The translations under genes were made by a program, and so were the position numbers. Under the pieces are notes generated by a model. It had not been told where the DNA came from, did no database searches, and saw only the letters and a program-made list of their open reading frames with translations. DNA of 64,000 bases from Palaemon carinicauda (lineage: Eukaryota; Arthropoda; Malacostraca; Decapoda; Palaemonidae). Positions 1 to 11,880 of this stretch are shown here, in pieces (position 1 is the first letter of the stretch; each line of letters opens with the position of its first letter). Where the stretch lies: NCBI RefSeq assembly GCF_036898095.1, contig NC_090739.1, positions 61,884,853 to 61,948,852 on the forward strand, given 5' to 3'.

Positions 1-400
1 AATCAATTGTTCTTGGAAATGGTGTAAAAATGGGAGAAGTTGACTCTTATCAGTATTTAAGACTAAATATGTTTAATGACAGTCACAGACTCTATGATAC
101 AAGAAAAGTGGCAGTGTGCATTCAGAATTTAAACAGAGATTGTTGAAGCAACATTCAATCATAGAAGTGTGGATCTGAAATGCAAATTGAAGAAAACTGA
201 CTAAAGCTGTTGAGCCTAACCATTTGCATTATGCATATTGTGTATGAAACATGAAAAGTTAAGAGGTGTGGAAATACTAAATAGTAGTATAGAGGTTAGC
301 ATGGGTAAAAGGATAGATCAGAATGATCGCAAACGTTTGGTCAGGTGGAATGATCGAAAGTTAGATTGGGAAGTGTGTATATTTCTAATATGTTAGGAAA
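1..400 (+). mobile_element. Decayed LINE fragment (RT C-terminal side)
   Basis: Conceptual translation in shifting plus-strand frames gives a YLRLNMFNDS-like block, then TRKVAVCIQNLNRD, then a block with GVEI and SMGKRIDQND. This order (YLG motif, charged ARKV block, basic KRMDQ block) is what I know from the region downstream of the reverse transcriptase in arthropod non-LTR elements. Several stops and frameshifts mean it is non-coding now. It begins before the window. Subfamily is not assignable by eye. Confidence 0.42.
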
Positions 401-981
401 AAAGTTAATAAGACAAGAGGGCACTGGATAAATTGTTTGGAAAAGTACTAGAATATAAGGGGTCTTAATATACCTTCAAAGTGAAATTCCCTAAGATAAC
501 TGGAAAAACAAGTAATGCTACACACGTCATTAATAATATTAGTTTCTTGTCCATGTTCATTATTTTACTTCCAAAATTCACTGAGTGCCATAGTAATATA
601 TATAGAAACTTACCACTTTGCTGTGACACCTTAAAGTTTGTACTATTTTCAAGTGCTATGCCATTTGAAGATTCGTGGTTGATCAAGTGATTGATGGGCC
701 TGTAAATTTTTTTAATTGTTTAGATAAACCTTACATAATTAAGTAATAACTTTATAAGAAATGTTTCACTGTTGATTAACATGTGAACTGAACCTAACAA
801 GAATTGATTTAAAAATTTTACAAACTAGTAAGAGAAAGGGGCAAAAGAAAATTTCTACTTTATTAATGCCTAAAATCTAAGCAAAAATCTTATAATTCAA
901 CAAATAACTGCAATATAATTTTTTATCAATTTTTCTATAAAAGGATACATTTAATAGATTAGGAATTAATTTATACATTAC
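401..981. other. AT-rich intronic spacer, no gene seen
   Basis: I see no coding similarity or clear repeat boundary here. On the minus strand this is the intron that follows the GTSF1-like exon at 982-1068. I could not find the next exon, which needs to supply one base to complete a split codon; it probably lies outside the window. Confidence 0.4.
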
Positions 982-1068
982 CTGCCTTCCCTTATGCACT
1001 GCACCCGTTCTATCTCTCTCTCCCGCCACTCTCGCCTTGCTGCTTTTCCCATGCCTGGTGGTGGTGGC
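982..1068 (-). CDS. GTSF1/Asterix-like, coding exon 4 (charged tail)
   Basis: This 87-nt exon is bounded on the minus strand by an acceptor (TGTATCTATTAG before 1068) and a donor (GGCAG followed by GTAATG). The upstream exon at 24232-24388 ends with two bases, CG. The first base here completes an Arg codon, after which 28 codons stay open: PPPPGMGKAARR, then EWREREIERVQCIREG. It ends in phase 2, so at least one more exon follows beyond the window start. The piece is a proline stretch followed by a highly charged, probably helical segment, plausible for a GTSF1 C-terminus but not diagnostic alone. The evidence is the splice signals and phase match, not homology. An unrelated chance exon is the main alternative. 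Confidence 0.7.
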
Positions 1069-1915
1069 CTAATAGATACAAAAATTGAAAGTACAATATA
1101 AAGATAGATATAAATATTTAGACCATATAGCCTCACACAAAAATCTCCCATTCAGTGACACATATTTGCAGAAAATGAATGATATAAGAGGTGGAACAAA
1201 AAGATAGAAAAATATAAGCAGTGACAAAGATAACTAGTTTACAAAGTAGGTTCAACTAAGGACTGAAGGGACAATATAAATACATATCAGTAGTAAAGAA
1301 CTCCCTTGCCATATCGCGGTTCACCTACTGCTCTCTCAGTACAGCATGGATTTATAAATATATGTAAATCTATAAAGGAGACTCCTTTGTACAGCAGTCT
1401 AGTCAGAATTCTTTTTTCAGATTTTAATATTCCTTTTTTTTTCTTATTAAAATGGTAGTTTTGATAAAAAACTTGAACAGGGAACCCACTAAAACAAATA
1501 CCAATATTGTCTTCCCTGCTCTAGGGCCAGCATATTAACAGGCAAAGAACGGACTCAATGTGCGAGACACCTTAGAGTTCAGGTACTCTTGAACATTCAA
1601 TGATGAAAACCGTCTGCTACGGGAGACTTCATTACGACATAGCCGAATTAATCAATGCTATAGCTGAGAACCAGTCTACCTGAACAACAACTTGCAGCCA
1701 GTTGCCTACTACCTTTTCTAAGTGAGAATCTATTGTCCCACTACCAAGCATGAAGCTCGGGTGGAAGAAGTATCCTGGAATTCACAAAACACCTTCCAAA
1801 ACTAGGTTTTTCCTTTGTCAAAAGCCCTTTTTCAGAGTTTACGTGTTGTGTGGTCTTCAAGAACTAGTAACAGAGTAATAAAGAAAAGACTAGTCCACTA
1901 TGAAGGTCAACAGTA
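1069..1915. other. Intronic spacer without recognised features
   Basis: AT-rich sequence between exon 4 and the first MITE. Around 1313-1330 a short piece resembles the 'TCGCGG' MITE ends (ATCGCGGTTCACC), perhaps a fragment of the same family. Nothing else is recognised. Confidence 0.35.
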
Positions 1916-3359
<1,444 letters not shown>

Positions 3360-4053
3360 TACCACCAATCAATAACTTATAATTACTGTGCTACACGTTT
3401 GTACTGTAGCCTATAGAAGAGGAAAAGTAACAAATCTGACTCTCAACCCCTAAGGGATGGCTCTGAAGAACACCAGATGCCTGTCATAACACTTCCGTGA
3501 AGCTCTGGATGTCCTGAAATTGTATAGTAGGTCCTCAGGTTACGAACAATATCAGTTCTTACGATGTGTAAGGAAGTCAATTTTAGTCGTAAGTCAGATT
3601 TATATAGAGTACAGTGGAACCTCTACATCCGAACGTATCTACATCCGAATTTTCCAACATCCGAAGTAAAATTCGAGCAAATTTTTTACTCTACACCCGA
3701 ATTTTATTTCGACACATGAAGTAAGCAATTTTCGTCGTACCAGTTGCTTCCGAATTTTTCGACACACGAAGTACAATTCGAACACGTTCCTACTCTACAC
3801 CCGAATTTTTTTTTCGACACCTGAAGTAAACAATACTCGTATGCGTAGTCGGTGCTCATAGCGCCTGATGTGTTTTTTATTTCCGCCAATAGAAGGCAGC
3901 ACTTCAACCTCGGAGGGACCCTCAATTAGCGTGGCTTGGGTCAGTCCTCTGTTCTCGTTGGCTGTGTGTGGTTTTGCCCTGTGCGTTCTGCTATTAATTG
4001 TTTTTTAATCGTGATTTTTTACGTTCATCCTTTTACGGTATTTTACGAAAATC

Positions 4054-4275
4054 ATGGGTCCTAAAAGGCTTAGTTTCGCAAGTGGTAGTGGTAGTGGTGA
4101 GAAAAGGAATAAGGGAATACTTTCTTTAGAAGTAAAGCAAAGAATTATTGAAAAGCATGAGCGTGGCGTCCGTATAAGTGAACTTGCAATAAGTTCCACG
4201 CAAATAAAAGAGGTGTTAGGAAAATATCAAGACGTGGTCGACTTCATCGACAAATACCATCCAAAGAAATTGTAG
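4054..4275 (+). CDS. Tigger-like DNA-binding domain fragment
   Basis: A 73-codon open frame begins MGPKRLSFASGSGSGEKR and continues KGILSLEVKQRIIEKHERG. This is the classic start of a pogo/Tigger transposase: a basic N-terminus, then the 'SLEVKxxIIEKxExG' helix-turn-helix of the CENP-B/psq type. The second half of the domain is replaced, by deletion, with a stretch reading EVLGKYQDVVDFIDKYHPKK, which is family C-terminal-like sequence. The ATG sits inside the transposon about 440 bp from its left end. The reading frame is intact, so a short DNA-binding peptide could in principle be made, but expression is unknown. It lacks every DDE/D catalytic residue. Confidence 0.72.
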   Translation: MGPKRLSFASGSGSGEKRNKGILSLEVKQRIIEKHERGVRISELAISSTQIKEVLGKYQDVVDFIDKYHPKKL

Positions 4276-4317
4276 GTTTGTCGTGTAGTTGCGCAGTTTG
4301 ATGATGTTTCCCTAACT

Positions 4318-4492
4318 TATTTTCGAAACATTCTGAAAAGCTGTACCAAGCAACTTTCTATTGATAACTTCTTTAAAAAAAACTACGAAGCGAACTCGTG
4401 ATGAAGAGGAAGGAAGTGGTTCAAAGAAAACAGCAAAGAGTGAAGAGAAAAAAATTCAATCAATTTTAAGTGTAGAGAGTGAAAGTGATTAA
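4318..4492 (+). pseudogene. Tigger-like transposase C-terminal remnant
   Basis: In one plus frame the sequence reads YFRNILKSCTKQLSIDNFF, then, after a one-base slip in an A-run near 4375-4382, TKRTRDEEEGSGSKKTAKS and ends SVESESD before TAA. The 'HFRxILKRxxKQxSLDxFF' block is typical just before the acidic/basic tail of Tigger transposases. It is separated from the N-terminal fragment by the deletion, so this copy cannot transpose itself. Confidence 0.65.
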
Positions 4493-5059
4493 AATTAATC
4501 ATCAAAAAGAAAAAAAGAAAATGTAAAAAAAAATATAAATTATAAAAAAAAAAAAAAATAAGCTAAGTTATGTTAAAGTTCACTTAGTGTAAGTTAGAAT
4601 AAGTTACGGTAGTGTACGTTTATCGTAGTTAACCTCTCTACCTCCTCGCCGCCCGTCCGTCTCCTCTCTGCGTAGCAAGACTAACAACACCTGCGCTGGA
4701 GTTTCTAAGGTAAAGTGACGCTAAAAACCTGTTTCTTATTTATCATTTTTTGCTAATTCTTCTTATTTACATGTCTATTCTTCTTATTTACATGTCTATT
4801 ATCTAATTTAGTGTTCATTATTCTCATGGGAAAATTATGTGTAGAAGTTTATTAAGAAGTTATCATAGGTTTTTGGGCTCAACCACGGATTAATCCTATT
4901 TCAATGTATTCTTATGGGAAAATTCGTTTCGACATCCGAACATTTTCTACATCCGAAGTTGGTTCTGGAACGGATTAAATTCGTATGTAGAGGTTCCACT
5001 GTATATATCATACTCAATGTACATACTGTACATAAAAGTGTACATACATATACTATAGA

Positions 5060-5562
5060 TGTTTAATATAGAATCATTTAAGTATTTAGGAACTATGATC
5101 TCCAATACAGGGTCTTTAGAATTAGAGTTTTGTGAAACAGATAATGGCTAGGTCAAGTAAAATTTAGAAATCAAAAAGATTATATATCATTTACTGAGAT
5201 TTGTGTTATTTCTATAGACATGAGTTATGGCATGACAATGAAACAATCTCCAATAGATTTAGTAGATTTGAGAACAAAGACCTCAGAAGGATATTGGAGT
5301 TAAAATGTCAAGACAGGATTAGAAATGGAACTATAAGAGAGATTACTCAAGTGCCATATGTGGAAGAGATCATGATGAGAGGTAGATGGAGATGGTTTAG
5401 TTCAACAAACATTCAGCTGGGCTCCACAAAACACTACTGTAGAAGAGTTAGAAGACCCAGACCTATACGGCTTAGAAATATGAAGCGTGAAGTAGATGAT
5501 GAACGGAGAAGTATTGAATTAAAAGCTCAAGATAGAGATGACTGGCGAAATCTAACCTAGGC
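5060..5562 (+). pseudogene. LINE remnant, region downstream of the RT domain
   Basis: Starting with ESFKYLGTMISNTGSLE near 5067, then after a break a 119-codon open frame (5201-5560) with ENKDLRRILELKCQDRIRNG, RGRWRWFSS and AQDRDDWRNLT. The YLG block followed by the 'RWFGHV' block and a terminal 'AQDRxxWR' motif is the usual tail of arthropod LINE polyproteins seen as free-standing gene predictions. There is no RT catalytic motif, so it is 5'-truncated. It is not a host gene. Confidence 0.6.
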
Positions 5563-5574
5563 CTTTGCGTCAAT

Positions 5575-6124
5575 AGGAAGGAGGAGGAGACAACGATGAT
5601 GAAGAAAAATAGAAAACAATACCTTACCATTCATAAACTACCATGCCCTAAACATACAAATCCCTTTCTGAGTGGGGATAACCTGTGGTGACAGGGATTG
5701 TGTATCACCAGGATTAGCAAAGCTGTACTAGTGCCATCCATACTAGGTTAGTTTGCTGTAGGTGATCAGATTAAAGTCTGCCACCATCCCTAATCTGCAG
5801 TGGCCAGCATGGTGATGATAACCGGCCAAAACCCAGACAAATATATTTTGGTAGCACGAGATGTCCGATGTAACACGAGTTGAACTTCCGGTCTAAGAGG
5901 AGGAGCGAGAGTTAGAGAGGTAAATATGACTAAGCTTACAAACAAATAAATTATAGTTTTTAATGTAGTACCAAGAAATTAATCTAATTTTACTAATAAA
6001 TGTACATAGTTGTAAATGTAGATGTTTACTATTTAGCATGTTCACAGTACATCGCAGCTCTTTATTTGTGAATGTAGATCGTCGATATCAATAGCTGATT
6101 CGTCTGTTATTATTCGATACGCAT
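5575..6124. other. Intronic spacer, nothing recognised
   Basis: Unique-looking AT-rich sequence between two transposon relics. No splice-flanked open segment or repeat boundary was found. Confidence 0.35.
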
Positions 6125-6395
6125 TTTAATATCATTATTATTATCATTATTAGCTAAGCTACAACCCTAGTTGGAAAAGCAGGATGCTATAAGCCCAGGG
6201 GCTCCAACAGGAAACTAACTCAGTGAGGAAAGGTAACGAAGAAAACAAATATTTTAAGAAGAGCAACATTAAAATAAATATTTCCTATATAAGCAATAAA
6301 AACTTTTTACAAAACAAGAGAAAGAGAATTAAGATAGAATAGTGTGCCTGAGTGCACCCTCAAGCAAGAGAACTCTAACCGAAGAGAGTTCGTTG
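6125..6395 (-). mobile_element. Non-autonomous LINE derivative, 3' part
   Basis: Read on the minus strand, it holds the LINE 3' end ('ctgttggagcccctgggct', 'ttccaactagggttgtagc') and a (TAA)n-type tail at 6125-6155. Directly before it comes the 'gagttctcttgcttgagggt' segment that belongs to the 5' region of the same LINE family. It matches 50545-50825 and the fuller copy at 25120-25880. Confidence 0.7.
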
Positions 6396-6744
6396 AACAG
6401 TTTTCTTTTTTTTTTTCAAGGATTACGTGATAAGGAGCAAAATCTCATCAACAATACCCTGTTAACTATATGTGAGCATAATCGTGATACCGTCGGGACC
6501 TTGAAAACAGCCGACAACAAAACCAAAATAAAAACAATCAGTAATTTCTGTTGTTAAAATACATCTTGAATTGATAATAGAAAAGTACAAAAATTATTAA
6601 ACGAAGTTCAGATAACATCGAAAACCAGGATTATTTTAAGACATCTTTCAGTTCATATACGTTATGTTGGCTAGAGGTACAGATCAGCTGATGAAATCGA
6701 ATGACGTCTTAAACCACCCCCCAACACGCACGCACGCACCCACG

Positions 6745-6750
<6 letters not shown>

Positions 6751-6832
<82 letters not shown>
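6751..6832. repeat. (GA)n microsatellite
   Basis: About 41 GA units preceded by CGCACGCACGCACC. It encodes Glu-Arg or Ser-Leu repeats in apparent open frames, which are artefacts. Confidence 0.97.
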
Positions 6833-6836
<4 letters not shown>

Positions 6837-7564
6837 ATTGTCCCTCCTATCGTGTGCTGTCTCGACCGCTTCAGTCACTTATGAGCAGAATCAAGTTTTC
6901 ATGTAAAAAACTGATGATTATGTATACAGTAGTATAAATACCGGTAAAGTTTTTACCTTCACCAGGTAATGTACTGCAGATGTGTAACTCCCTACAGTAC
7001 TGCACAAGAGGCGAAGCATCAGGAGTTGCGTCATGTTTCATGACTGAGTAGCACTTCGTAAGAAAATGGTTAGTGGTCTTTTTATAAAATATGTCCACTC
7101 TGTTAACCTTAATTACAGTATTATATACATATTGTACAGTACAGTATTACAGTAATGTATAGCATTGTTTATTAACTATACTGTACAGTAATGTGCTTAA
7201 ATTATTGTTGTACTCTACAACATATAAATGTAGGCAAAGTGTGCGCTTAGTTGTTAAACCGTTAAGTCGTCCGAACGAGAACAAAACAGTCAAGCTGTAC
7301 TGTAATTATAGTACTGTACACATTATACAGTAATAATGTATGCATTACAGTATCAGTGAGTGTTTTATTAGAAAGAAACAACAGTGTTTTGTTGTTAAGA
7401 GTGTCCCGATGACTACTGTAGTGTTATGCACTGTACTGTACCGTAGCCTTACAATGTACGGTACATGTAAACGTGTGCACATGTACTGTACACTTAGTGA
7501 AGTGTTAATTTACACAATACTTATACAGTACTGTGATAGAAACAAAGTAAAAACCAATATTAGG
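6833..7564. other. Palindrome-rich spacer (TACAGTACTGTA motifs)
   Basis: No gene. The stretch 7100-7560 repeats small palindromes such as GTACAGTAC, TACAGTACTG and GTACTGTAC many times without a fixed period. This looks like old, overlapping repeat debris and not a tandem array. Confidence 0.4.
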
Positions 7565-7720
7565 CAGTACTTAGTGTGTTAGTCGATTGCATGTAGGCAA
7601 TGGGCAGCGTGTTGGTAAGGTTAGGAGTTACCCCACACTAGGACAGCGAGTATTCACGGATTCTCGGTCTTCACGCCTGTCTGTTACCTAACTTTCATTC
7701 AAGTGGTTGGCCTGCATACC
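7565..7720 (+). repeat. Dispersed repeat, copy 1
   Basis: 'gcagtacttagtgtgttagt', then 'aatgggcagcgtgttggt' and 'tgcctgtctgttacctaac'-like blocks recur in the same order at 45225-45360 ('aatgggcagcgagttggt'). The family is not identified, and no target duplication is evident. Confidence 0.6.
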
Positions 7721-9005
7721 GGAGGGGGGCTATGCAAGTGGTGGAGAGACAGGCTTAGTGGGAGGAAGAAGTGGAAGATGCTGAAGAAGCTGGAGTCAGG
7801 ACGAGATACTCGAGATATTAGACAAGGTGCTGGAGAAGCTGGAGGTGGTGTTGGAGAAGCTGCAAAGGTAGAGGGTTAAGGTGCAGGTACAGGAGACACT
7901 ACCAGACAATACTACATTGAACCACTCTCTATGGTTATGGCCTATTTTTTCTTTGCCTACACATACACACAATATTCTGGCCTATTCTTTACACATTCTC
8001 CTCTGTCCTCATACATTTGACAACGGAGAGATTACCATTTTCCACAGCAGAAATTAATTACTGCACTATAATTGTTCAGCGGCAACTTATCTCTTAGTAA
8101 GGGTAGAAGAGAGACTTTAGCTATGGTAAGCAGCTCTTCTAGGACACTCCAAAATCAAACCATTGTTCTCTAGTCTTGGGTAGTGCCATGGCCTCTGTAC
8201 CATGGTCTTCCACTGTCTTAGGTTAGAGTTCTCTTGCTTGAGGGTATACCCGGGCACATTATTCTGCCTTTTTTTTCTCTTCTTGCTTTTTGGAAATGGT
8301 GTGTTGGACAGGTTCAATAGTAGGGCCATGGATGCATGGTGGTTTATCAAGGTTACCTTTGTCTTTTCCTTATCTCTTTTGTTTTCTTTTCAAAATCCTT
8401 ATTGTCCTCCATTCAGATGAAGTGGCTATCCTGGAGGATTTTTAGCCTTCCATGGTGTATCGGCTCTGCCATGCTGACCAATTTTTCCAACTTTTCATCT
8501 ATAGTCTAGGGGTTTTATCAATCACTTTATTCATATTTCTGTACATATTGTTTTTGCTATTATAGTTAATTTAGTTTTTAAGACTGATGTTTTTTTTTAT
8601 TACCATTAATTCCTATGCTGTCTGGCAACATTGAGAAAAAATCCCGGACCAGTACCTCATAGACTTCGTCAGTGTCATTTACTGTATTGCAATATTTGTG
8701 GTCTTCATGCAAATATTCAAGAGCTAACAGTTGCGTCCAGATAGTATGATATTCTTTTGTGCTCAGAAACTTTGGATTCTAATATGAAGCACTCATTTGA
8801 GCTACTTATAACTGGTTTTGAGAAATAAATTTTGAAAAGGGATGTCATTCCTAGGGCCAGGGGAATGGCGGTGTATATCAGAACCGAGTACCCTGCTTCT
8901 CACGAGTCCTATGAATGTGGATGTCATGAGATTCAGGTAATACAGTAAAACCTTGTGGCAGGCATAACTTCTATATGTGTTTGATTTACTGGAATCCAGA
9001 CATGG

Positions 9006-9412
9006 ATGATTCTATCTTTGATGGTCTTCTTACCATTATGGATAAAATACATGATGATGATAGATTGGGCTTTAGTTTTTGTTGGTGACTTCAATGATCA
9101 CCATAGGGAGTGGCTAAATTCTGTTTCTCCTACTGATTGCCATGGCTTAAGAGCTTTGGTTTTTGCCTCTGAATCAAGCTGTGAGCAATTCACAAATGAA
9201 GTAACTGCTTGGACCTCATATACACAGACTTCTCTGGCGTTATAACAACTAAGGTTGGCTCTCCAGTTGGGACATCTGGTCATGCCTTGATTTCATTTGT
9301 GGTGAAGACTGAGCACTCTATCCCAGATATATCATACTCAATAAAGGTTTATATAAAATCTCAAGCAGACTGGAATGGCATTTTGAGTGATCTTTTGGGC
9401 TTGAATTGGTAA
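9006..9412 (+). pseudogene. LINE endonuclease domain remnant
   Basis: The segment includes VFVGDFNDHHREWLNSVSPT and, in a second frame, SGVITTKVGSPVGTSGHALI. The 'GDFN' asparagine motif and the 'SGHALI' (normally SDHxxI) motif are hallmarks of APE-type endonucleases that nick target DNA for LINE insertion. Here the conserved Asp of the SDH motif is Gly. The frames are broken between 9230 and 9250. Downstream sequence to 9640 continues in family order (QADWNGILSDLLGLNW). Confidence 0.78.
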
Positions 9413-9713
9413 CATTTGTATAATAGAGTTGATCCTGTTGTTTCTTTCAATGAGAATCTAGTCAACATAATTGATGGACTTATCCCTTCTCGTGTGCTAA
9501 GGTACTAAGTGAAAGACAAACCATAGTTCAATGATAATTGTAGACTTGCTTATTTAGAGAAACAGGAGGTCTATCATCTTTGGAAGGGTAACAGATCAGA
9601 TTAGACTTGGAATAACTATACTCAGCTTAGAGCTTTCGCTCAAAGTTTTTATGCTTCAACTGAAAAAAAAAACTCATTAGTTTAGCATTTGAATCTCGTG
9701 AAATTAAGCTCTC

Positions 9714-10433
9714 TTGAGGGACCTTGATGCTTACGGAGGTGTAGACTCAAGGGGTACTTTTCTTTTGTTTTTTATAGACAGCAGATTTCTTAGCTCCAGT
9801 TATGTTATTTTGTGCAAGTTTTCAAGAAGAGTTATAGCACTTGTTGGAGAATTGGTAATGTTACTCAGCTATGTAAATGTGTTTGTGGTAGCTCAAGTCC
9901 AACCAATTACTGAACAATTTCCATACCTCCCATATTATCTAAAGTTTTTGAATGCCTTTTGCCAAAACGTCTAAGTAGGTTTGCTGAAGGTACTCTTCTA
10001 TTCCCTAGTTTGCAATTTGGCTTTCATAAAGGCCTTGGAGCATGTGATGCTCTTTTCACCTTCTCCAATGCTGTACAGAAAGCCCTTAATTGTGGTCAGG
10101 AAGTTCGTATGATTGGCATTTATTTTAGAGCTGCCTTTGACCGTGTTAATCATGACGACCTTGTTTTTAAGCTCAAAACAGTAGGGAGTGGGAGGGTCTT
10201 TTCTCGGCATCAATAATGAATTTTTAAGTAATGGATCACAAAAGGTTGTTGTTGATGGGCACCATAGTGTGTATAGGAATGTGATGTCTGGTATTCCTCA
10301 GGGTAGTGTTCTTGGCCCATTACTTTTCATACTATATACACATGACATGTGGTTTGGCTTAGATAACAAGCTTGTTGCATATGCAGATGATACTACTTTG
10401 TTTGCAACAACTCCATCTCCTGAATATAGATGA
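9714..10433 (+). pseudogene. LINE reverse transcriptase remnant
   Basis: Three overlapping frames together cover RT motifs 0-C: DLDAYGGVDSRGTF, FAEGTLLFPSLQFGFHKG, AAFDRVNHDDLVFKLK, SGIPQGSVLGPLLFILYTHD and VAYADDTTLFA. YADD is the RT catalytic pair. At least two frameshifts (about 9965 and 10190) and a stop after SPEYR near 10431 interrupt it. The thumb region continues to about 10697 with EKHIRSVSSSIAQNVGF, then is cut off by the Tigger-like element. Confidence 0.85.
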
Positions 10434-10697
10434 GGTTGCTGAATCCCTTAATAGAGATCTAGCTAAAATTAGTGCATGGTGCAAGTTATGGGGGATGAAA
10501 CTGAATCCTAACAAAACTCAATAGTATGATGTAAGTAGATCAAGGACAGTTGCTCCTCAACACACAAATCTCATTATTAATAATGTTTCTTTAACTCTGT
10601 ATGACTCAAAATTTTAGGTGTGATTCTCGAAAGCAAGTTTACTTTTGAGAAACACATCAGATCTGTGTCTTCTTCAATTGCACAAAATGTTGGCTTC

Positions 10698-11880
10698 ATA
10701 AATCTTTCCATTGCGGGATCCTGTTCCTCAAACTTCACCATTGCTCCCTCTAGCAGGGCAAAACCTTCTGCCAATATCTTGGCTGTAAATTTCATGGACT
10801 CAATGAGGTCCTTAGAAGACCGTTCTTCATGAGATGCCAGAAGTTCTGTGACATTAGCATCCACCTCAAGATCCAGCTGCTTGCTTACATCAACAACCTT
10901 CTTGGTGACAGCCTCCACTGTCACTTCAAAGCCAAAGAAACCATTAGCAAACTGGGGACAAAGCCTCTTCTAGACACCATTCATGTTGGCTTGCTTCACC
11001 TCATGCCAAGCTTACAGAGCATCTTGAGGGTCATGTCTTTCCTCTTTGTTGCCTTCAAAGCCACAGCAATTTTCCTACAGAGGTAACAGGCATTGAAGGA
11101 AATAATTGAACTTTGGTCCCCAGGCTGTAACAGGGAAGTAGTGTCAAGTGGGCAATAAAACACCTTGACATTGGAATGGAAGTCAGCTAAGTTGGCAGGG
11201 GGACTGGGACATTGTCCAGGCACAAAGTGGTTGAAAAAACAGTCTTCAAATAACAAAGAGGGTCACCCATTCCTTCCTATTTGACTTCCAGATGGCAAGT
11301 AGCTGGCTCTTCCAAACCACCTTGAGTAGAGTGCCATGGGATTCCCAGCTTTATCTGCAAGCCTAAACTTCAGCTTGTAGTTGTCAGAAACACTGCCCAC
11401 AAGAAAAGTCAGTCTCTCCTTCTCAACTTTGTGTCCTGGTGCAGTCTTCACCTCCTTGGCAATGTACATGCTTCCAAAATATACCTGTCTCATCCACATT
11501 GAAGACTTGTTTAGTACAAAACCCCCCTTCCCAAATAATCTCAGCCAATGCATCAGCAAATTCACTGACTGCTTCAATATCAGCACTAACTGCTTCACCT
11601 TCAATATCAGCACTAACTGCTTCACCTAGCACCCTAAGGTTATGCAAAATAGCACCAACATTAAATCTTACAAACCAACCCCTACTGACAAAAACCTCCT
11701 CTTTCACTTCCTTCCCACTTTTGTCCCTTCAAGGTCTCAAAAAAAAAGCTTTGCCTTCCGAATCACCATAAGGCGCACTGAAAACGCCGCTGATTCTGTT
11801 CATCCTACCAGAGCACTAATAATTACTCCATCTCAATTACAAGACCATTATGTTGTTACGTAATAATGTTCGACTTCGGA
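10698..11880 (-). pseudogene. Tigger-like transposase relic
   Basis: On the minus strand, from 5' to 3': SRGWFVRFNVGAILHN (CENP-B-type DNA-binding end), EAVSADIE, QVFNVDETGIFWK (first catalytic Asp, VDET), TFLVGSVSDNYKLKFRLADK, the PSPPANLADF block, CPLDTTSLLQPGDQSSIISF, and a C-terminal EAVTKKVVDVSKQL block. This order is pogo/Tigger (DDE_1). Two or more frameshifts and the altered 'LDNAP'-like region (a one-base shift near 11210) inactivate it. It abuts the end of the LINE at 10697. I did not find inverted repeats, so the element may be truncated at both ends. Confidence 0.8.
11573..11627. repeat. 27-bp in-frame tandem duplication in Tigger relic
   Basis: 'tcaatatcagcactaactgc' plus 'ttcacct' occurs twice in succession. 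On the minus strand it duplicates the residues EAVSADIEG without shifting the frame. Confidence 0.85.

Larger units (their letters stand above)
3612..5001 (+). mobile_element. Tigger-like transposon, internally deleted
   Basis: Terminal inverted repeats CAGTGGAACCTCTACATCCG (left) and the reverse complement of ...ATGTAGAGGTTCCACTG (right) are flanked by TA target duplications at 3610-3611 and 5002-5003. The subterminal regions repeat 'acatccgaa' motifs on both sides. Inside are the N-terminal DNA-binding part and the C-terminal tail of a Tigger/jerky-type transposase, with the whole catalytic core missing. At 1,390 bp it is a deletion derivative that could only be moved in trans. Confidence 0.88.
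7893..10697 (+). mobile_element. LINE copy L1 (APE endonuclease type), 5' UTR to RT
   Basis: The 5' untranslated part (7893-8560) matches the first half of the derivative at 25120-25880. Coding relics follow: a 2A-like N-terminal motif (about 8618-8652), an endonuclease block with VFVGDFNDHHREW (about 9085), then a reverse transcriptase with SLQFGFHKGLGACDAL, MSGIPQGSVLGPLLF and YADDTTLFA (10,000-10,420). Frames shift repeatedly and the first catalytic Asp block reads GIYFRAAFDRV, so it is dead. The copy stops abruptly at about 10697, where a Tigger-like relic begins. The clade is likely CR1/Jockey-like; that is inference. Confidence 0.85.

Noticed and set aside
465..690. ORFs on both strands near the window start as the missing last GTSF1 exon
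   Set aside because: No acceptor site gives the required phase (one base to complete the codon), and the peptides lack any similarity to the family tail.
3534..3611. Fragment with 'aggtcctcaggttacgaac' as a third DNA transposon family
   Set aside because: Only one short end-like piece is seen here and a similar one at 45612; there are no paired inverted repeats or target duplications, so no element is called.
6664..6906. Glu-Arg and Ser-Leu repeat ORFs
   Set aside because: They are produced by the (GA)n microsatellite in both directions.
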